A stretch of DNA of 64,000 nucleotides from an uncultured Gammaproteobacteria bacterium (GTDB lineage: Bacteria > Pseudomonadota > Gammaproteobacteria > JAADHQ01): NCBI GenBank assembly GCA_947258755.1, contig CAMYJO010000005.1:1-64000 (forward strand), read 5' to 3'. The notes beneath the pieces are model-generated. The model was not told where the DNA came from. It ran no database searches and saw only the letters and a list, made by a program, of their open reading frames with translations. Below, in pieces: positions 43,104 to 51,717 of the stretch (position 1 is the first letter of the stretch; each line of letters starts with the position of its first letter). The translations under genes were made by a program, and so were the position numbers.

Positions 43104-44723
43104 ATGCTTGTTCTTGATCCACAACAAGTATCACGTATGACAAATGTAACACTCTGGATATCACTGGCATTCGCGCTCGGCCTCATCGTTAGACAAATTG
43201 GCTTACCACCACTGGTAGGCTACCTGCTGGCAGGCTTCGGTCTTAGCGCTCTTGGTTATAAGAGCGGTATTTTTATTGAGGAACTGGCCCATGCTGGCGT
43301 CTTACTACTCCTATTCGGCGTAGGACTCAAGCTACGTCTGTCGAGTCTGTTTCGCGCCGAGGTCCTGGTAGGCTCGATGATACATATGTTGTTCAGTGTC
43401 GGCATCGCCGTACTGGCTATGTATATGGTTTCCGGGCTGGATTTCAAGACCATGCTACTGATTGCACTGGCATTATCCTTTTCCAGCACCGTCATTGCAG
43501 CCAAAGTTCTTGAGACCAAAAAAGAATTACGTGCCTTTCATGGACGCGTTGCCATCGGCATACTCATTATGCAGGACATCATCGCCGTCGTTTTTCTGAG
43601 CGCCAGCGGCGAACAAACACCCTCGCCCTGGGCACTGTTGCTTTTCGCATTGCCATTACTACGCCCACTCATTCACAAAGTATTAGATCTGAGTGGACAT
43701 GATGAACTGGTCATCCTGTTTGGGCTATTGCTAGCACTTGTTATCGGCGGCGGTACATTTGGTTATCTCGGTCTCAGCTCTGAACTCGGCGCGCTGATTT
43801 TGGGCGTGTTATTAAGCAATCATTCAAGATCGCCTGAGGTCTCCAACGCCTTATGGGGGCTGAAAGAAGTATTCCTGGTTGGCTTCTTCCTGCAAATCGG
43901 CATGTACGGCTACCCTGACATGGATACAGTATTGATAGCCCTTGCGCTATGCCTGTTGTTACCATTGAAGGCGATACTTTTTTTCTCCATCCTGTTGCTT
44001 TTCCGTTTACGCGCTCGCAGCAGCTTCCTTGCCAGCCTGACATTGGCTACCTATAGTGAATTTGGCCTGATCCTGGCCAATGTTGCGACCAAGAATGGGT
44101 TAATCTCAAACGAAACATTGATCTTGCTTGCGGTTACAGTCGCTTTCTCCTTTGTATTGGCAGCGCCTGTTAATCGTTATTCACACAGCCTGTATGTCCG
44201 CTATGAACATATTTTGACTCGATTCGAATCACACAAACAACATCCGGATGATGGTCCAATCCATTTGGGAAATTCACATATCATGATCATGGGCATGGGC
44301 CGTGTTGGCACCGGTGCCTATGACTTTTTTACCGAACGCAAGCAACGCGTGATAGGCATGGACTCTGATCCTGGTAAGGCACAAGGGCATGTTGCTCAAG
44401 GGCGTCGTGTTTTGTATGCGGATGCTGAAGACCCCGGTTTCTGGTTTAATCTTAAGCTGGAAGGAATACAGGCAATATTACTTGCTCTACCGGACCAGGA
44501 GGCCAAGACCATTGCTGCCAAACAACTGAGAAAGAAAGGTTTTAAAGGCATCATTTCTGCGACCGCTCTATTCAATGATCAAATTAATCCAATCAAGAAG
44601 GCCGGTGCTGATATGGTCTACAATTACTACGATGAAGTCGGTTTTGGTTTTGCCGAGCATGTGTGGGAAGAACTTCATTCAGCTCGCGAAGGCGACACGG
44701 AAGAAACATCCACCCCTGTTTAA
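43104..44723 (+). CDS. Kef/YbaL-type cation:proton antiporter with TrkA-N domain
   Basis: A 539-residue CPA2-family transporter. The membrane part (about 10-370) has 12 or so hydrophobic helices, including GLPPLVGYLLAGFGLS and SFSSTVIAAKVLE. A cytoplasmic Rossmann domain follows (MIMGMGRVGTGAYDFF at about 393-408), similar to the RCK domain of YbaL/KefB. It probably exchanges K+ or Na+ for protons. No KefF/KefG-type activator gene is adjacent. A second ATG at 43137 is a possible start; neither has a strong ribosome-binding site. Confidence 0.88.
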   Translation: MLVLDPQQVSRMTNVTLWISLAFALGLIVRQIGLPPLVGYLLAGFGLSALGYKSGIFIEELAHAGVLLLLFGVGLKLRLSSLFRAEVLVGSMIHMLFSVGIAVLAMYMVSGLDFKTMLLIALALSFSSTVIAAKVLETKKELRAFHGRVAIGILIMQDIIAVVFLSASGEQTPSPWALLLFALPLLRPLIHKVLDLSGHDELVILFGLLLALVIGGGTFGYLGLSSELGALILGVLLSNHSRSPEVSNALWGLKEVFLVGFFLQIGMYGYPDMDTVLIALALCLLLPLKAILFFSILLLFRLRARSSFLASLTLATYSEFGLILANVATKNGLISNETLILLAVTVAFSFVLAAPVNRYSHSLYVRYEHILTRFESHKQHPDDGPIHLGNSHIMIMGMGRVGTGAYDFFTERKQRVIGMDSDPGKAQGHVAQGRRVLYADAEDPGFWFNLKLEGIQAILLALPDQEAKTIAAKQLRKKGFKGIISATALFNDQINPIKKAGADMVYNYYDEVGFGFAEHVWEELHSAREGDTEETSTPV

Positions 44724-44832
44724 TATCAGAATGCAGGGGAAAATTGATATATTAACAACCCGGATAATTCGACAAGGCGATTAACGTTATTCTTAAGTTC
44801 GAATGTGACGGCTTATTTATAATTGATCAAAA

Positions 44833-45039
44833 CTACAGCTTCGCCAGTAGTTCTTCTATGCGCGCCAGTTCTTCACTGGTTGCCTTGGCAATACCATCGA
44901 GCACTTCTACATTCTCCAGTTCGATCGCCTGCTCTTCCGAATCAGCATTCAGGCCCCGACGGTAATCCGCCTTGATAGCATCAAGCCGCGCCCTTAACTC
45001 ATCTCGTTTTTCAATCAAACTCTGCTTTTCATTTGTCAT
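44833..45039 (-). CDS. Small coiled-coil protein
   Basis: A 68-residue, highly charged helical protein: KQSLIEKRDELRARLDAIKA, then DSEEQAIELENVEVLDGI and ARIEELLAKL. The pattern resembles the helical hairpin of DksA/TraR-type proteins but has no zinc-finger Cys, so that similarity may be only compositional. GGAGTAAT precedes the ATG. It starts 20 bases after the rhodanese stop, on the same strand, so it is probably co-transcribed. Confidence 0.65.
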   Translation of the reverse strand: MTNEKQSLIEKRDELRARLDAIKADYRRGLNADSEEQAIELENVEVLDGIAKATSEELARIEELLAKL

Positions 45040-45059
45040 AACCGTATTACTCCAATCGA

Positions 45060-45539
45060 TTAATTATCACTTATTGTAGGATAGCCCGCCTTGACCCACG
45101 CACTAAATTTTATATCTGCTGCCCTGACATTACTGAAACCTAAATCTTGAAGCGACTTCGCTGCCAATGCACAGCGCCCACCCGTTTTGCAATAAAGTAT
45201 AATTTTTTTACTAGTATTGGTCTTTTCTGGAAAACCGACATATGGCCAGATTTTGAATTCTATTACTCCGCGTGGAATATTAACTGCACCTGGAATATAT
45301 CCTGACCGAAATTCTCCGGGTTCGCGGACATCCACAATGATATCATAATCTCGCGCATCATATGCGGCCTTAAATGCTGCCAAACTGATCGGCTTAATAG
45401 ATTTCTTGGCTTGTGAAACCAGCTGACTCACGCTGCCAGGATATGCCTTTGCAGCTTCCGCTATTGCAGGCCCTGAATATATAAAACACATCAATGTTAG
45501 CAATGTTAGCAATGTTATATTACGAATAGCATTTTTCAT
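45060..45539 (-). CDS. Periplasmic rhodanese-like protein
   Basis: A 159-residue protein with a signal peptide (about 1-28) and a single rhodanese domain (about 47-155). The catalytic loop is YCKTGGRCA, with Cys near residue 116. Rhodaneses carry persulfide sulfur or transfer it from thiosulfate to acceptors such as cyanide. A second Cys in the loop (GGRC) is a variant. The signal peptide contains a 9-bp tandem repeat (45492-45518) coding LLT. Export suggests periplasmic sulfur handling, consistent with other sulfur genes here. Confidence 0.85.
   Translation of the reverse strand: MKNAIRNITLLTLLTLMCFIYSGPAIAEAAKAYPGSVSQLVSQAKKSIKPISLAAFKAAYDARDYDIIVDVREPGEFRSGYIPGAVNIPRGVIEFKIWPYVGFPEKTNTSKKIILYCKTGGRCALAAKSLQDLGFSNVRAADIKFSAWVKAGYPTISDN
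45492..45518. repeat. Three 9-bp tandem repeats inside the rhodanese signal peptide
   Basis: Unit CAATGTTAG occurs at 45492-45500 and 45501-45509, with CAATGTTAT at 45510-45518. It is in frame and encodes repeated Leu-Leu-Thr on the minus strand. Copy-number change would alter the hydrophobic core by three residues per unit without shifting frame. Confidence 0.8.
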
Positions 45540-45876
45540 TACTCACTCCTATTTGCCACACCCTATGCCAGCAATTCAAAAACAGTCAAGATGTAATATA
45601 ATCACGCGCATATTGACTGTAAAAATACATAAACGCTAACACTGTTACGCTATGGACTCGGTGAATTAGCGGTAATATTATCAGACATAAATATCCTTGT
45701 TATGGTTTGATAGCATAGTCCATTAACTATACTAAAAAGGACATTTAAATTCATCAATGAAATAGTACAAATAAACCAACGCCTTAAGTGGGCGTGAGCA
45801 CGCATCACCCGTGGACTAGCAAATGGCGCTAAATTATTACACTTAGGAATCTTTTAGGATTGCATGCATTAGAGTA
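45540..45876. other. Intergenic region, no supported gene
   Basis: About 340 bases between two leftward genes. It holds the rhodanese promoter region and the 3' end of the long transglutaminase gene. I see no gene or clear terminator. Confidence 0.4.
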
Positions 45877-48800
45877 TTAACTTATTTTATTTATGAACCA
45901 ATGCTGCTTTAAGATAATATAGAAGTTGAGCTCCTTAGTATTTTTAGCATATAAGTGAAATTGACTACCATTCTTCCTCTTAATGACTATCGTACCCGCT
46001 GCATCGTCATTTGGGATATATTTAATGTCTGCAATATCCTTGAATTTTGCAGTTTCCATGTTTACATCACCTGTCTCTTCATCCTTCCAGTAGGAAAATA
46101 CGCCACGCCGACTCAAACCATTGCCATCTTCCTTAAAGCTGAAAAGAGCGTCAGAGTAAAAAAGTAAAAGCTCATCATCAGGAGTCAAGACACCAATACG
46201 GCGCATGTATTTCAAATCTTTATTCCAGAGAGACTTGCCCTCGACTACAGTGTTACTCGGAAAATAATTTATCTCAGTGGATACATCGAAAAACGTCAAT
46301 GGCAAAAACATTAAGCCGACAGCAAAGTGTCGCGGACGCCATTTAGAATTGAATTTATAGTACGCATCCGTTTCAGGCGTTAATTGGTTAATACTCTCAA
46401 CCAATGGCAGCATACAAGCCACATATATAATCAGTGCTATATATGAATACACATGATCAATATTTGCTATAAATGCTAGAATGAAAAACAAAAGTGCTAG
46501 GGTGGCATACCTAGCTTTACGTAAACTCGTGAATTCCTGTTGTTTAAAAGCCTCATCACGGCGGAAACTATCAAACAAGGGGTAATACCAGAATGTGAAG
46601 AAAAATGCCCTACCCCAAGGTATAATTTTAGATTGATCCCTACGCTTAACATATAGCCAGTTTTTATAGAACCAATATACCAGGTACAGCCCATACGAAA
46701 TAATCGATAATATAAATACCTTTGATGTTGCAACTGGATAGTAATTATAATCCCGCTCTGATGGTGACTTCTTATGGTTAATTCTAAACTCAATAAAAAT
46801 ATATAGCGTTAAAATTAGGAATAATACTGCGATCATCGACAATATCTCAGTTGTCGTCAGCCAAGGCAAAGGAGCAGCGATTACCTTAGATGATCCACTC
46901 TTATCTGTAGAAACATTATTTGCATAAGTTGAATAAATACTATAATCAGTAAAATCATCCAATGCGGAAACAGACTTAATATATTCGTCAAGCTGATCGA
47001 TTGCTATATATTTTTTTTGCGTATCTAGTTTGTACTTCAGCTTTAATATATATTTATCGTCATCATACTCAACCTTACGATTAAACTTAAAGAATGGCGT
47101 CTCAACTTTTTTCTCTTTGCCTTTAATCGTCCACGCCTCAGGCAATAGAATACTTATATTCTGCTCAATACTAACCGGGTATTTATATTTATACGGAGAA
47201 CTCCTATTAATAATTTTTGGTGTTTTAATATAAGGGTAAATTGAATAGGCATAAAAATGCGCATAATTCCTCTTCTCATTCTTATCGTCATACCAAAATT
47301 CTGGTATATTGTATTTTGTCTGTACAGTAACCTGGTTCTCCTTCTTGTCATCTGCAATAATGACATCACCCAAAGATTCTATAGAAGTGTAATATTTAGC
47401 ATAAAAGTCTAGATAATCTTTAAGTAGTTTTTTCTTCCCTTTGGCATTTAGTTTACGGCGAAAACTCTCGGCATCTCTACCAGTAAAAGTAGTAGTAATG
47501 GATAAAGTTGCGCGCTTATCTATGCCTTCAGTGAGATCGAATACCTTATCATAAACAATACCATGTGCTATTTCAGCATGACTCATAGTGCTTATGCTTG
47601 CATTCCCTTGTTTCAATACTAGCGCTTGACCATAATCGGGTTGAAATATTTTATCTAATGTACTCGCCTGGTTATTGGTTGTAGTCTCCAACCAATAGGA
47701 CTTACCTCCCAACAGAACCTTGACTAGCACATGATTAAAGGCAGTTAGCCTGGGGCCGTCCTCAGCAAGGGACTCACCATATTCGGTGTTAGCCAGAACT
47801 GGATATGCCTCGATGTTCAAAGACTTTAATATAGTTAACAGTAAAAATGTCTTATCTTTGCAGTCACCATATCGCCGTTTCATAGTTGTGTTCGCCGCTG
47901 TAGGTATATAACCACCCACGCCTACTTCAATGCCTACATACCGCACTTCATCCTGAACATATCGCAATGCGGCAGAGGCTTGCTCTAACTTTGACGGGTA
48001 AGTTTTACGCAATTTACTGACAAGAGTTTTTATTTCCGCGCTTAATTTCGTATCGACTTGGTAGAACGGCACACCCCAATCAACAACATCTCGCCAGCTA
48101 CCGACACTACTAAAAATTACTCTTTCCCACGGGTCGTACCAGCTCGGCGTCTCGCTCGCAACTTGCAAGGTCGGGTAATCTGAGACATCAATATTATATT
48201 CCTTATACCTGTCATACTCAGTTGTCCTAACAATATTTTTAGCATTTAGCGGTATAGTGATATTTATAGGAATATCATTTGGCCAAAGCAAACGATATGT
48301 CCTGCGAGCGACCGGAACCTCCCATTGTATATAAGCCAATTCATTGGCATGCCTCTTAAATGCCTGGTTTTGTCCCTTTATGGTATATTTATATTCCAGG
48401 ACATCCCCTTTTCTTACATCCTCAAGTAGCAATGTAGCTGTCCAACGTCCATCATATATCAGGTTTTCCAGCTCCTTTTCTCTTTGCAGTAGCTTAATTT
48501 TATTCCTAACAGGTTGGTCAATTGCCCTTCCATTACGCCAAAGCGTAACTTTATGAATGATTAATGACTGGTAATTTGGCGAAAAATTGATGTTAATCCT
48601 GGAATTTTCTTCAACGGCATTTTCATTGAATAACTTAACAGCGTAATGATTGAATCTTTCGACTCTCGATAGCGCATTGGTTTGAGTGTCTACCAATAAA
48701 TAGTACTCACCTCCCCTGGCGTCGGATTTGTCTTTTAATTCAGTTTTGCTAAATGGTATCGATTTAACCCACTTCGGAGGTGCTGATACCTGAACTTCGG

Positions 48801-48885
48801 GCCTTTCACTGCCATGTGCGGTACTGAGTACCAACATATTAATAATCGATAATATTATGCTAATATTTCTTTTAAATCTGACCAT
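45877..48885 (-). CDS. DUF3857/transglutaminase-like protein with C-terminal membrane and PH-like regions
   Basis: A 1002-residue protein with several parts. A signal peptide (about 8-25) is followed by a DUF3857 domain (about 60-250) and a transglutaminase-like domain (about 280-400) whose catalytic Cys is in RYGDCKDKTFLLLT (about 339) and whose His lies in AFNHVLVKV. A further beta region extends to about 670. Several membrane helices follow (one at about 680-705, then FILSIISYGLYLVYWFYKNW and two or three more to about 860). The C-terminal 130 residues form a beta-rich region (DELLLFYSDALFSFKED) that looks PH-like. DUF3857-transglutaminase proteins are normally 600-650 residues and periplasmic. 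The fused membrane part is unusual. Codon use is more AT-rich than neighbours, perhaps by transfer. Confidence 0.72.
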   Translation of the reverse strand: MVRFKRNISIILSIINMLVLSTAHGSERPEVQVSAPPKWVKSIPFSKTELKDKSDARGGEYYLLVDTQTNALSRVERFNHYAVKLFNENAVEENSRININFSPNYQSLIIHKVTLWRNGRAIDQPVRNKIKLLQREKELENLIYDGRWTATLLLEDVRKGDVLEYKYTIKGQNQAFKRHANELAYIQWEVPVARRTYRLLWPNDIPINITIPLNAKNIVRTTEYDRYKEYNIDVSDYPTLQVASETPSWYDPWERVIFSSVGSWRDVVDWGVPFYQVDTKLSAEIKTLVSKLRKTYPSKLEQASAALRYVQDEVRYVGIEVGVGGYIPTAANTTMKRRYGDCKDKTFLLLTILKSLNIEAYPVLANTEYGESLAEDGPRLTAFNHVLVKVLLGGKSYWLETTTNNQASTLDKIFQPDYGQALVLKQGNASISTMSHAEIAHGIVYDKVFDLTEGIDKRATLSITTTFTGRDAESFRRKLNAKGKKKLLKDYLDFYAKYYTSIESLGDVIIADDKKENQVTVQTKYNIPEFWYDDKNEKRNYAHFYAYSIYPYIKTPKIINRSSPYKYKYPVSIEQNISILLPEAWTIKGKEKKVETPFFKFNRKVEYDDDKYILKLKYKLDTQKKYIAIDQLDEYIKSVSALDDFTDYSIYSTYANNVSTDKSGSSKVIAAPLPWLTTTEILSMIAVLFLILTLYIFIEFRINHKKSPSERDYNYYPVATSKVFILSIISYGLYLVYWFYKNWLYVKRRDQSKIIPWGRAFFFTFWYYPLFDSFRRDEAFKQQEFTSLRKARYATLALLFFILAFIANIDHVYSYIALIIYVACMLPLVESINQLTPETDAYYKFNSKWRPRHFAVGLMFLPLTFFDVSTEINYFPSNTVVEGKSLWNKDLKYMRRIGVLTPDDELLLFYSDALFSFKEDGNGLSRRGVFSYWKDEETGDVNMETAKFKDIADIKYIPNDDAAGTIVIKRKNGSQFHLYAKNTKELNFYIILKQHWFINKIS

Positions 48886-49105
48886 AAAAGTGTCTTTTTT
48901 CTAAGCAGGAATTTTCCAGCGTGCAATATGCATTGCCGCCAAATTCATTATTATATTTATTATCAATAAGATAAGTTAGTCTCTAGCAGAAAATAACTCA
49001 CGTCCTTGATGTCCATAGAAGCTTATCGGCAAGCTATAAATAATCTTTCGCCGGCCTCTTATGGCACAAAATGGTCAGGAGAGAAGAAAATATCTTTAAA
49101 AATGA

Positions 49106-49675
49106 CTATCGCCTCACAAGCGCCTCGACAAGCAAGCGTCTGCATTTATTTTTATCTTCCTGTTGTGTTATTAATTCAGGTATTCCATTCGCAAACGAAT
49201 AGGCCATATAACGCTGTTCTTTCTGGAATCTTTTATTCAGTAGATGCTCGCTTTGATAACTCACGTTAAAGACGAACCCTACCGGCAGTTTTTTTTCATT
49301 CAAGACCCACTCAATATTATCATTAGTACCAACGTTCGGAAAATGACCTGCTGTCTTGCCATATACAATTTCACTCTCCAGGGTATATAGTTTGCCATTA
49401 TGCTCGAGTACAAACCAGGAACGCGTACCGTCATCAACAAGGAATAGCACATACTGACCCGGGGCTGGACATCGATACACTACCTGCCCCAAACGCAACA
49501 ATGGACTCTGTCGAATTGCATGTGCTTTTAACTGACGGCATTGCTCTACTGCGACAGATGTGTATGTGCTACTGTAAGTATCGACCTGGTCATCATTTTT
49601 CGACGTACAAGCCACCAAGGTATGGGCCGCTATTAAGGCCAAGCTTAAGAAGAGTTTTGGTGATTGGTATAACAC
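49106..49675 (-). CDS. Hypothetical lipoprotein
   Basis: A 189-residue protein starting at a GTG, with a lipobox-like signal (AAHTLVACTSK, Cys near 23). The rest is a beta-rich domain with GQYVLFLVDDGTRSWFVLEH and LYTLESEIVYGK. No family recognised. It follows the M15-like peptidase gene by 20 bases on the same strand, so it may be co-transcribed. The start is uncertain because no ATG lies near the signal. Confidence 0.55.
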   Translation of the reverse strand: MLYQSPKLFLSLALIAAHTLVACTSKNDDQVDTYSSTYTSVAVEQCRQLKAHAIRQSPLLRLGQVVYRCPAPGQYVLFLVDDGTRSWFVLEHNGKLYTLESEIVYGKTAGHFPNVGTNDNIEWVLNEKKLPVGFVFNVSYQSEHLLNKRFQKEQRYMAYSFANGIPELITQQEDKNKCRRLLVEALVRR

Positions 49676-49694
49676 TGCCTGTAATGGCTCTTCG

Positions 49695-50471
49695 TTATTC
49701 TGTCAGCCGCAGCAGGACTCGCATGGTGCGTTTACCAACAATACCATCCGGCTCCAGACTATTTCGACCTTGGAAATCGATGACAGCAGCCAATGTGGCA
49801 ATGCCAAACTCACCATCAACAAGCAGATTTTCCCCCAATTCATTAAGCATTATTTGTAGATTGGCAACGTCCGTGCCGCGACTCCCTAATCTAAGAACCG
49901 GCTTTGAAGGCGCGATGCGATCTTTAAATAATTTTCCGGCTTGATGCCACTCAAGTATTTTTTCCTTACTGATTTCGAAATGCATACCATCTTCAATCGT
50001 AAAGCCGGCGCCCCAATACCAGCCATGCCGATTAAATATTGGCGCAATCTCAGATAAACCAATTTGCACTTTATCATTACCACGTCTATCCAACACGCCA
50101 TCGATCTTTATATCAATGGCTGTACCCCATGAGTGATTACTGATAATTGACTGAGACCCTCGAACCATTCTGCAACATAACATGCCTTCGGTCCCCATGA
50201 TGCGATAGACTCCTGCGTTCTCCTTCCTGATGTCAGCACATACCTCTTTCAATGATGATACCGCCAGGTCAAAACCACTGACCTTAAAAGGCCCGACACT
50301 CTTGCCCCATGAGACGCGAGTTAAAAAGTCATCGTTGCTGGGCCCTTCACAGACACGGCTATATGAACTGCGTGGATTTCCTAACAAGGCCAGCATCAAA
50401 TCATTCTTAACATTACTTAGCCCTTTATTAATACCGGATGGTACTGGCATTAGCGTTGTATAACGTGGCAT
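49695..50471 (-). CDS. M15-type peptidoglycan peptidase with C-terminal peptidoglycan-binding domain
   Basis: A 258-residue protein. The central domain has SNHSWGTAIDIKIDG (His and Asp zinc ligands) and EDGMHFEIS (third ligand), the D-Ala-D-Ala/L-Ala-D-Glu carboxypeptidase M15 pattern. Residues about 190-255 are a PG_binding_1 domain (LRLGSRGTDVANLQIMLNEL, then FGIATLAAVIDFQ). No signal peptide is visible, so it may be cytosolic, released by lysis, or exported otherwise; phage-type endolysins look alike. The ATG at 50471 has AAAGGAC upstream; the longer frame to 50678 overlaps the next gene and is not used. Confidence 0.82.
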   Translation of the reverse strand: MPRYTTLMPVPSGINKGLSNVKNDLMLALLGNPRSSYSRVCEGPSNDDFLTRVSWGKSVGPFKVSGFDLAVSSLKEVCADIRKENAGVYRIMGTEGMLCCRMVRGSQSIISNHSWGTAIDIKIDGVLDRRGNDKVQIGLSEIAPIFNRHGWYWGAGFTIEDGMHFEISKEKILEWHQAGKLFKDRIAPSKPVLRLGSRGTDVANLQIMLNELGENLLVDGEFGIATLAAVIDFQGRNSLEPDGIVGKRTMRVLLRLTE

Positions 50472-50511
50472 AAAATGTCCTTTTAAAGCGCCTGCTATTA
50501 CGAAGGTAAAT

Positions 50512-51315
50512 TTAATCGCGTGCCTTGTCAATTCTGAATGAAGCAACAAACGGCAAATGATCAGAAACGCTTTCTCTAAAGCGCTCACGACCAATATCCA
50601 TACTCCAATGCATTGGAAATATACGCAGGCTTCCCCGGATGTATTCGGTACAGAATGTACGACTGATGGCAAAACCATCCAGAAGATTGGCCCTGCCCGC
50701 CTCGAGAATGTGGGAATAGCGTGCCTGCAGATCCCAGGATGAAACGAAATTCATTAAATCATCACCACCAAGATGATGGAAATTACTGACATCTTGCCCA
50801 GGGATCATATTAAAGTCACCAAGCAACAATATATCCTCACGGCTTTGTTCTCGGAGGTCCTTTATAAACTTCCCAATCACCTTTGCCTGATCATCGCGAA
50901 TTTTTTGTTCATTTGCCCCACGGCCCGATTTAAGATGAACCACAATCAGAATAAAATCGAATTTACCGACCTTCATATCAACAACCAGAGCCTTTCTCCT
51001 TCTCGAATCACCGAGATCAGAACCATCGATGAAGCGTGGGTTTGTTGCAGTCACCCCCTGCTTATGCAGTACGCCAATATTCAGGTCATTTTCCTGTGCA
51101 AGAATGGTCGATTCGTAGTTAAGCCCCTTACTCTGCAGACCCTGTTTCAAAGTCTCAATAGCGGAAATCGGATTAATCTCAACCAGCGCAACGACTTCTG
51201 CATCAAGCAGTGCAAGTCCTTCTACCTGACGCGCTAACCTATCCCCTGGAATCGGGTCAAAACCGGAAAGATTCCATGCTGCGACATTTGCAGTTGATCG
51301 ACAGAATTCGCTCAT
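50512..51315 (-). CDS. Endonuclease/exonuclease/phosphatase-family protein
   Basis: A 267-residue EEP-fold protein. Motifs: VAAWNLSGFD (about 9-18), EVVALVEINPI (metal Glu), ILIVVHLKSGRG, ILLLGDFNMIPG and SVSDHLPFVASF, with the final Asp/His pair. The family includes DNases and phosphodiesterases. No signal peptide is visible, suggesting cytoplasmic action. AAGGAGAG precedes the ATG at 51315; a longer frame to 51357 is less likely. It is 40 bases upstream of the M15-like gene in the same operon. Confidence 0.85.
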   Translation of the reverse strand: MSEFCRSTANVAAWNLSGFDPIPGDRLARQVEGLALLDAEVVALVEINPISAIETLKQGLQSKGLNYESTILAQENDLNIGVLHKQGVTATNPRFIDGSDLGDSRRRKALVVDMKVGKFDFILIVVHLKSGRGANEQKIRDDQAKVIGKFIKDLREQSREDILLLGDFNMIPGQDVSNFHHLGGDDLMNFVSSWDLQARYSHILEAGRANLLDGFAISRTFCTEYIRGSLRIFPMHWSMDIGRERFRESVSDHLPFVASFRIDKARD

Positions 51316-51717
51316 AGCGACTCTCCTTGTAACTAATATAAAAAACGATATAGACAATACTATAGTATATTTATGACATTTTAACCCTATGTTTCATTAT
51401 TACGTCTAACTTGATAACTCTTCAGGTATCTATAAACGATTCGATAAGACCCTAATTCATATTTTTTTTGACTAACTTTAAGGTACACTATGCAGTACTA
51501 ATACTGACAGCGACACCAGGGCGGCGATTATTTAAATATTAGTATTGAGCTGCCCTACAGAATCGATACCTCTATTTATAGGACGAGCACAAGGAATTGA
51601 GTTCGACCTGATTAAAATTATAAAATACATTATCAATTTATAACAAAAACGAATATATACATAGGCCAGACTTCCGTCTACACGTATATAAAAACTAATC
51701 AAGGAGGTATTATTACA
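51316..51717. other. Divergent intergenic region
   Basis: About 400 AT-rich bases containing the promoters for the EEP operon (left) and the PhoX-like gene (right). No gene is seen. The latter gene has a strong AAGGAGG site just before its start. Confidence 0.4.

Noticed and set aside
44833-45039. Calling the small coiled-coil protein a DksA/TraR homologue
   Set aside because: There is no zinc-finger cysteine set or DxxDxA tip, so the similarity is only in charged helix composition.
49695-51315. Prophage remnant around the endolysin-like peptidase and EEP nuclease
   Set aside because: No holin, tail, integrase or attachment-site repeats are visible nearby; two enzymes alone do not support a prophage.
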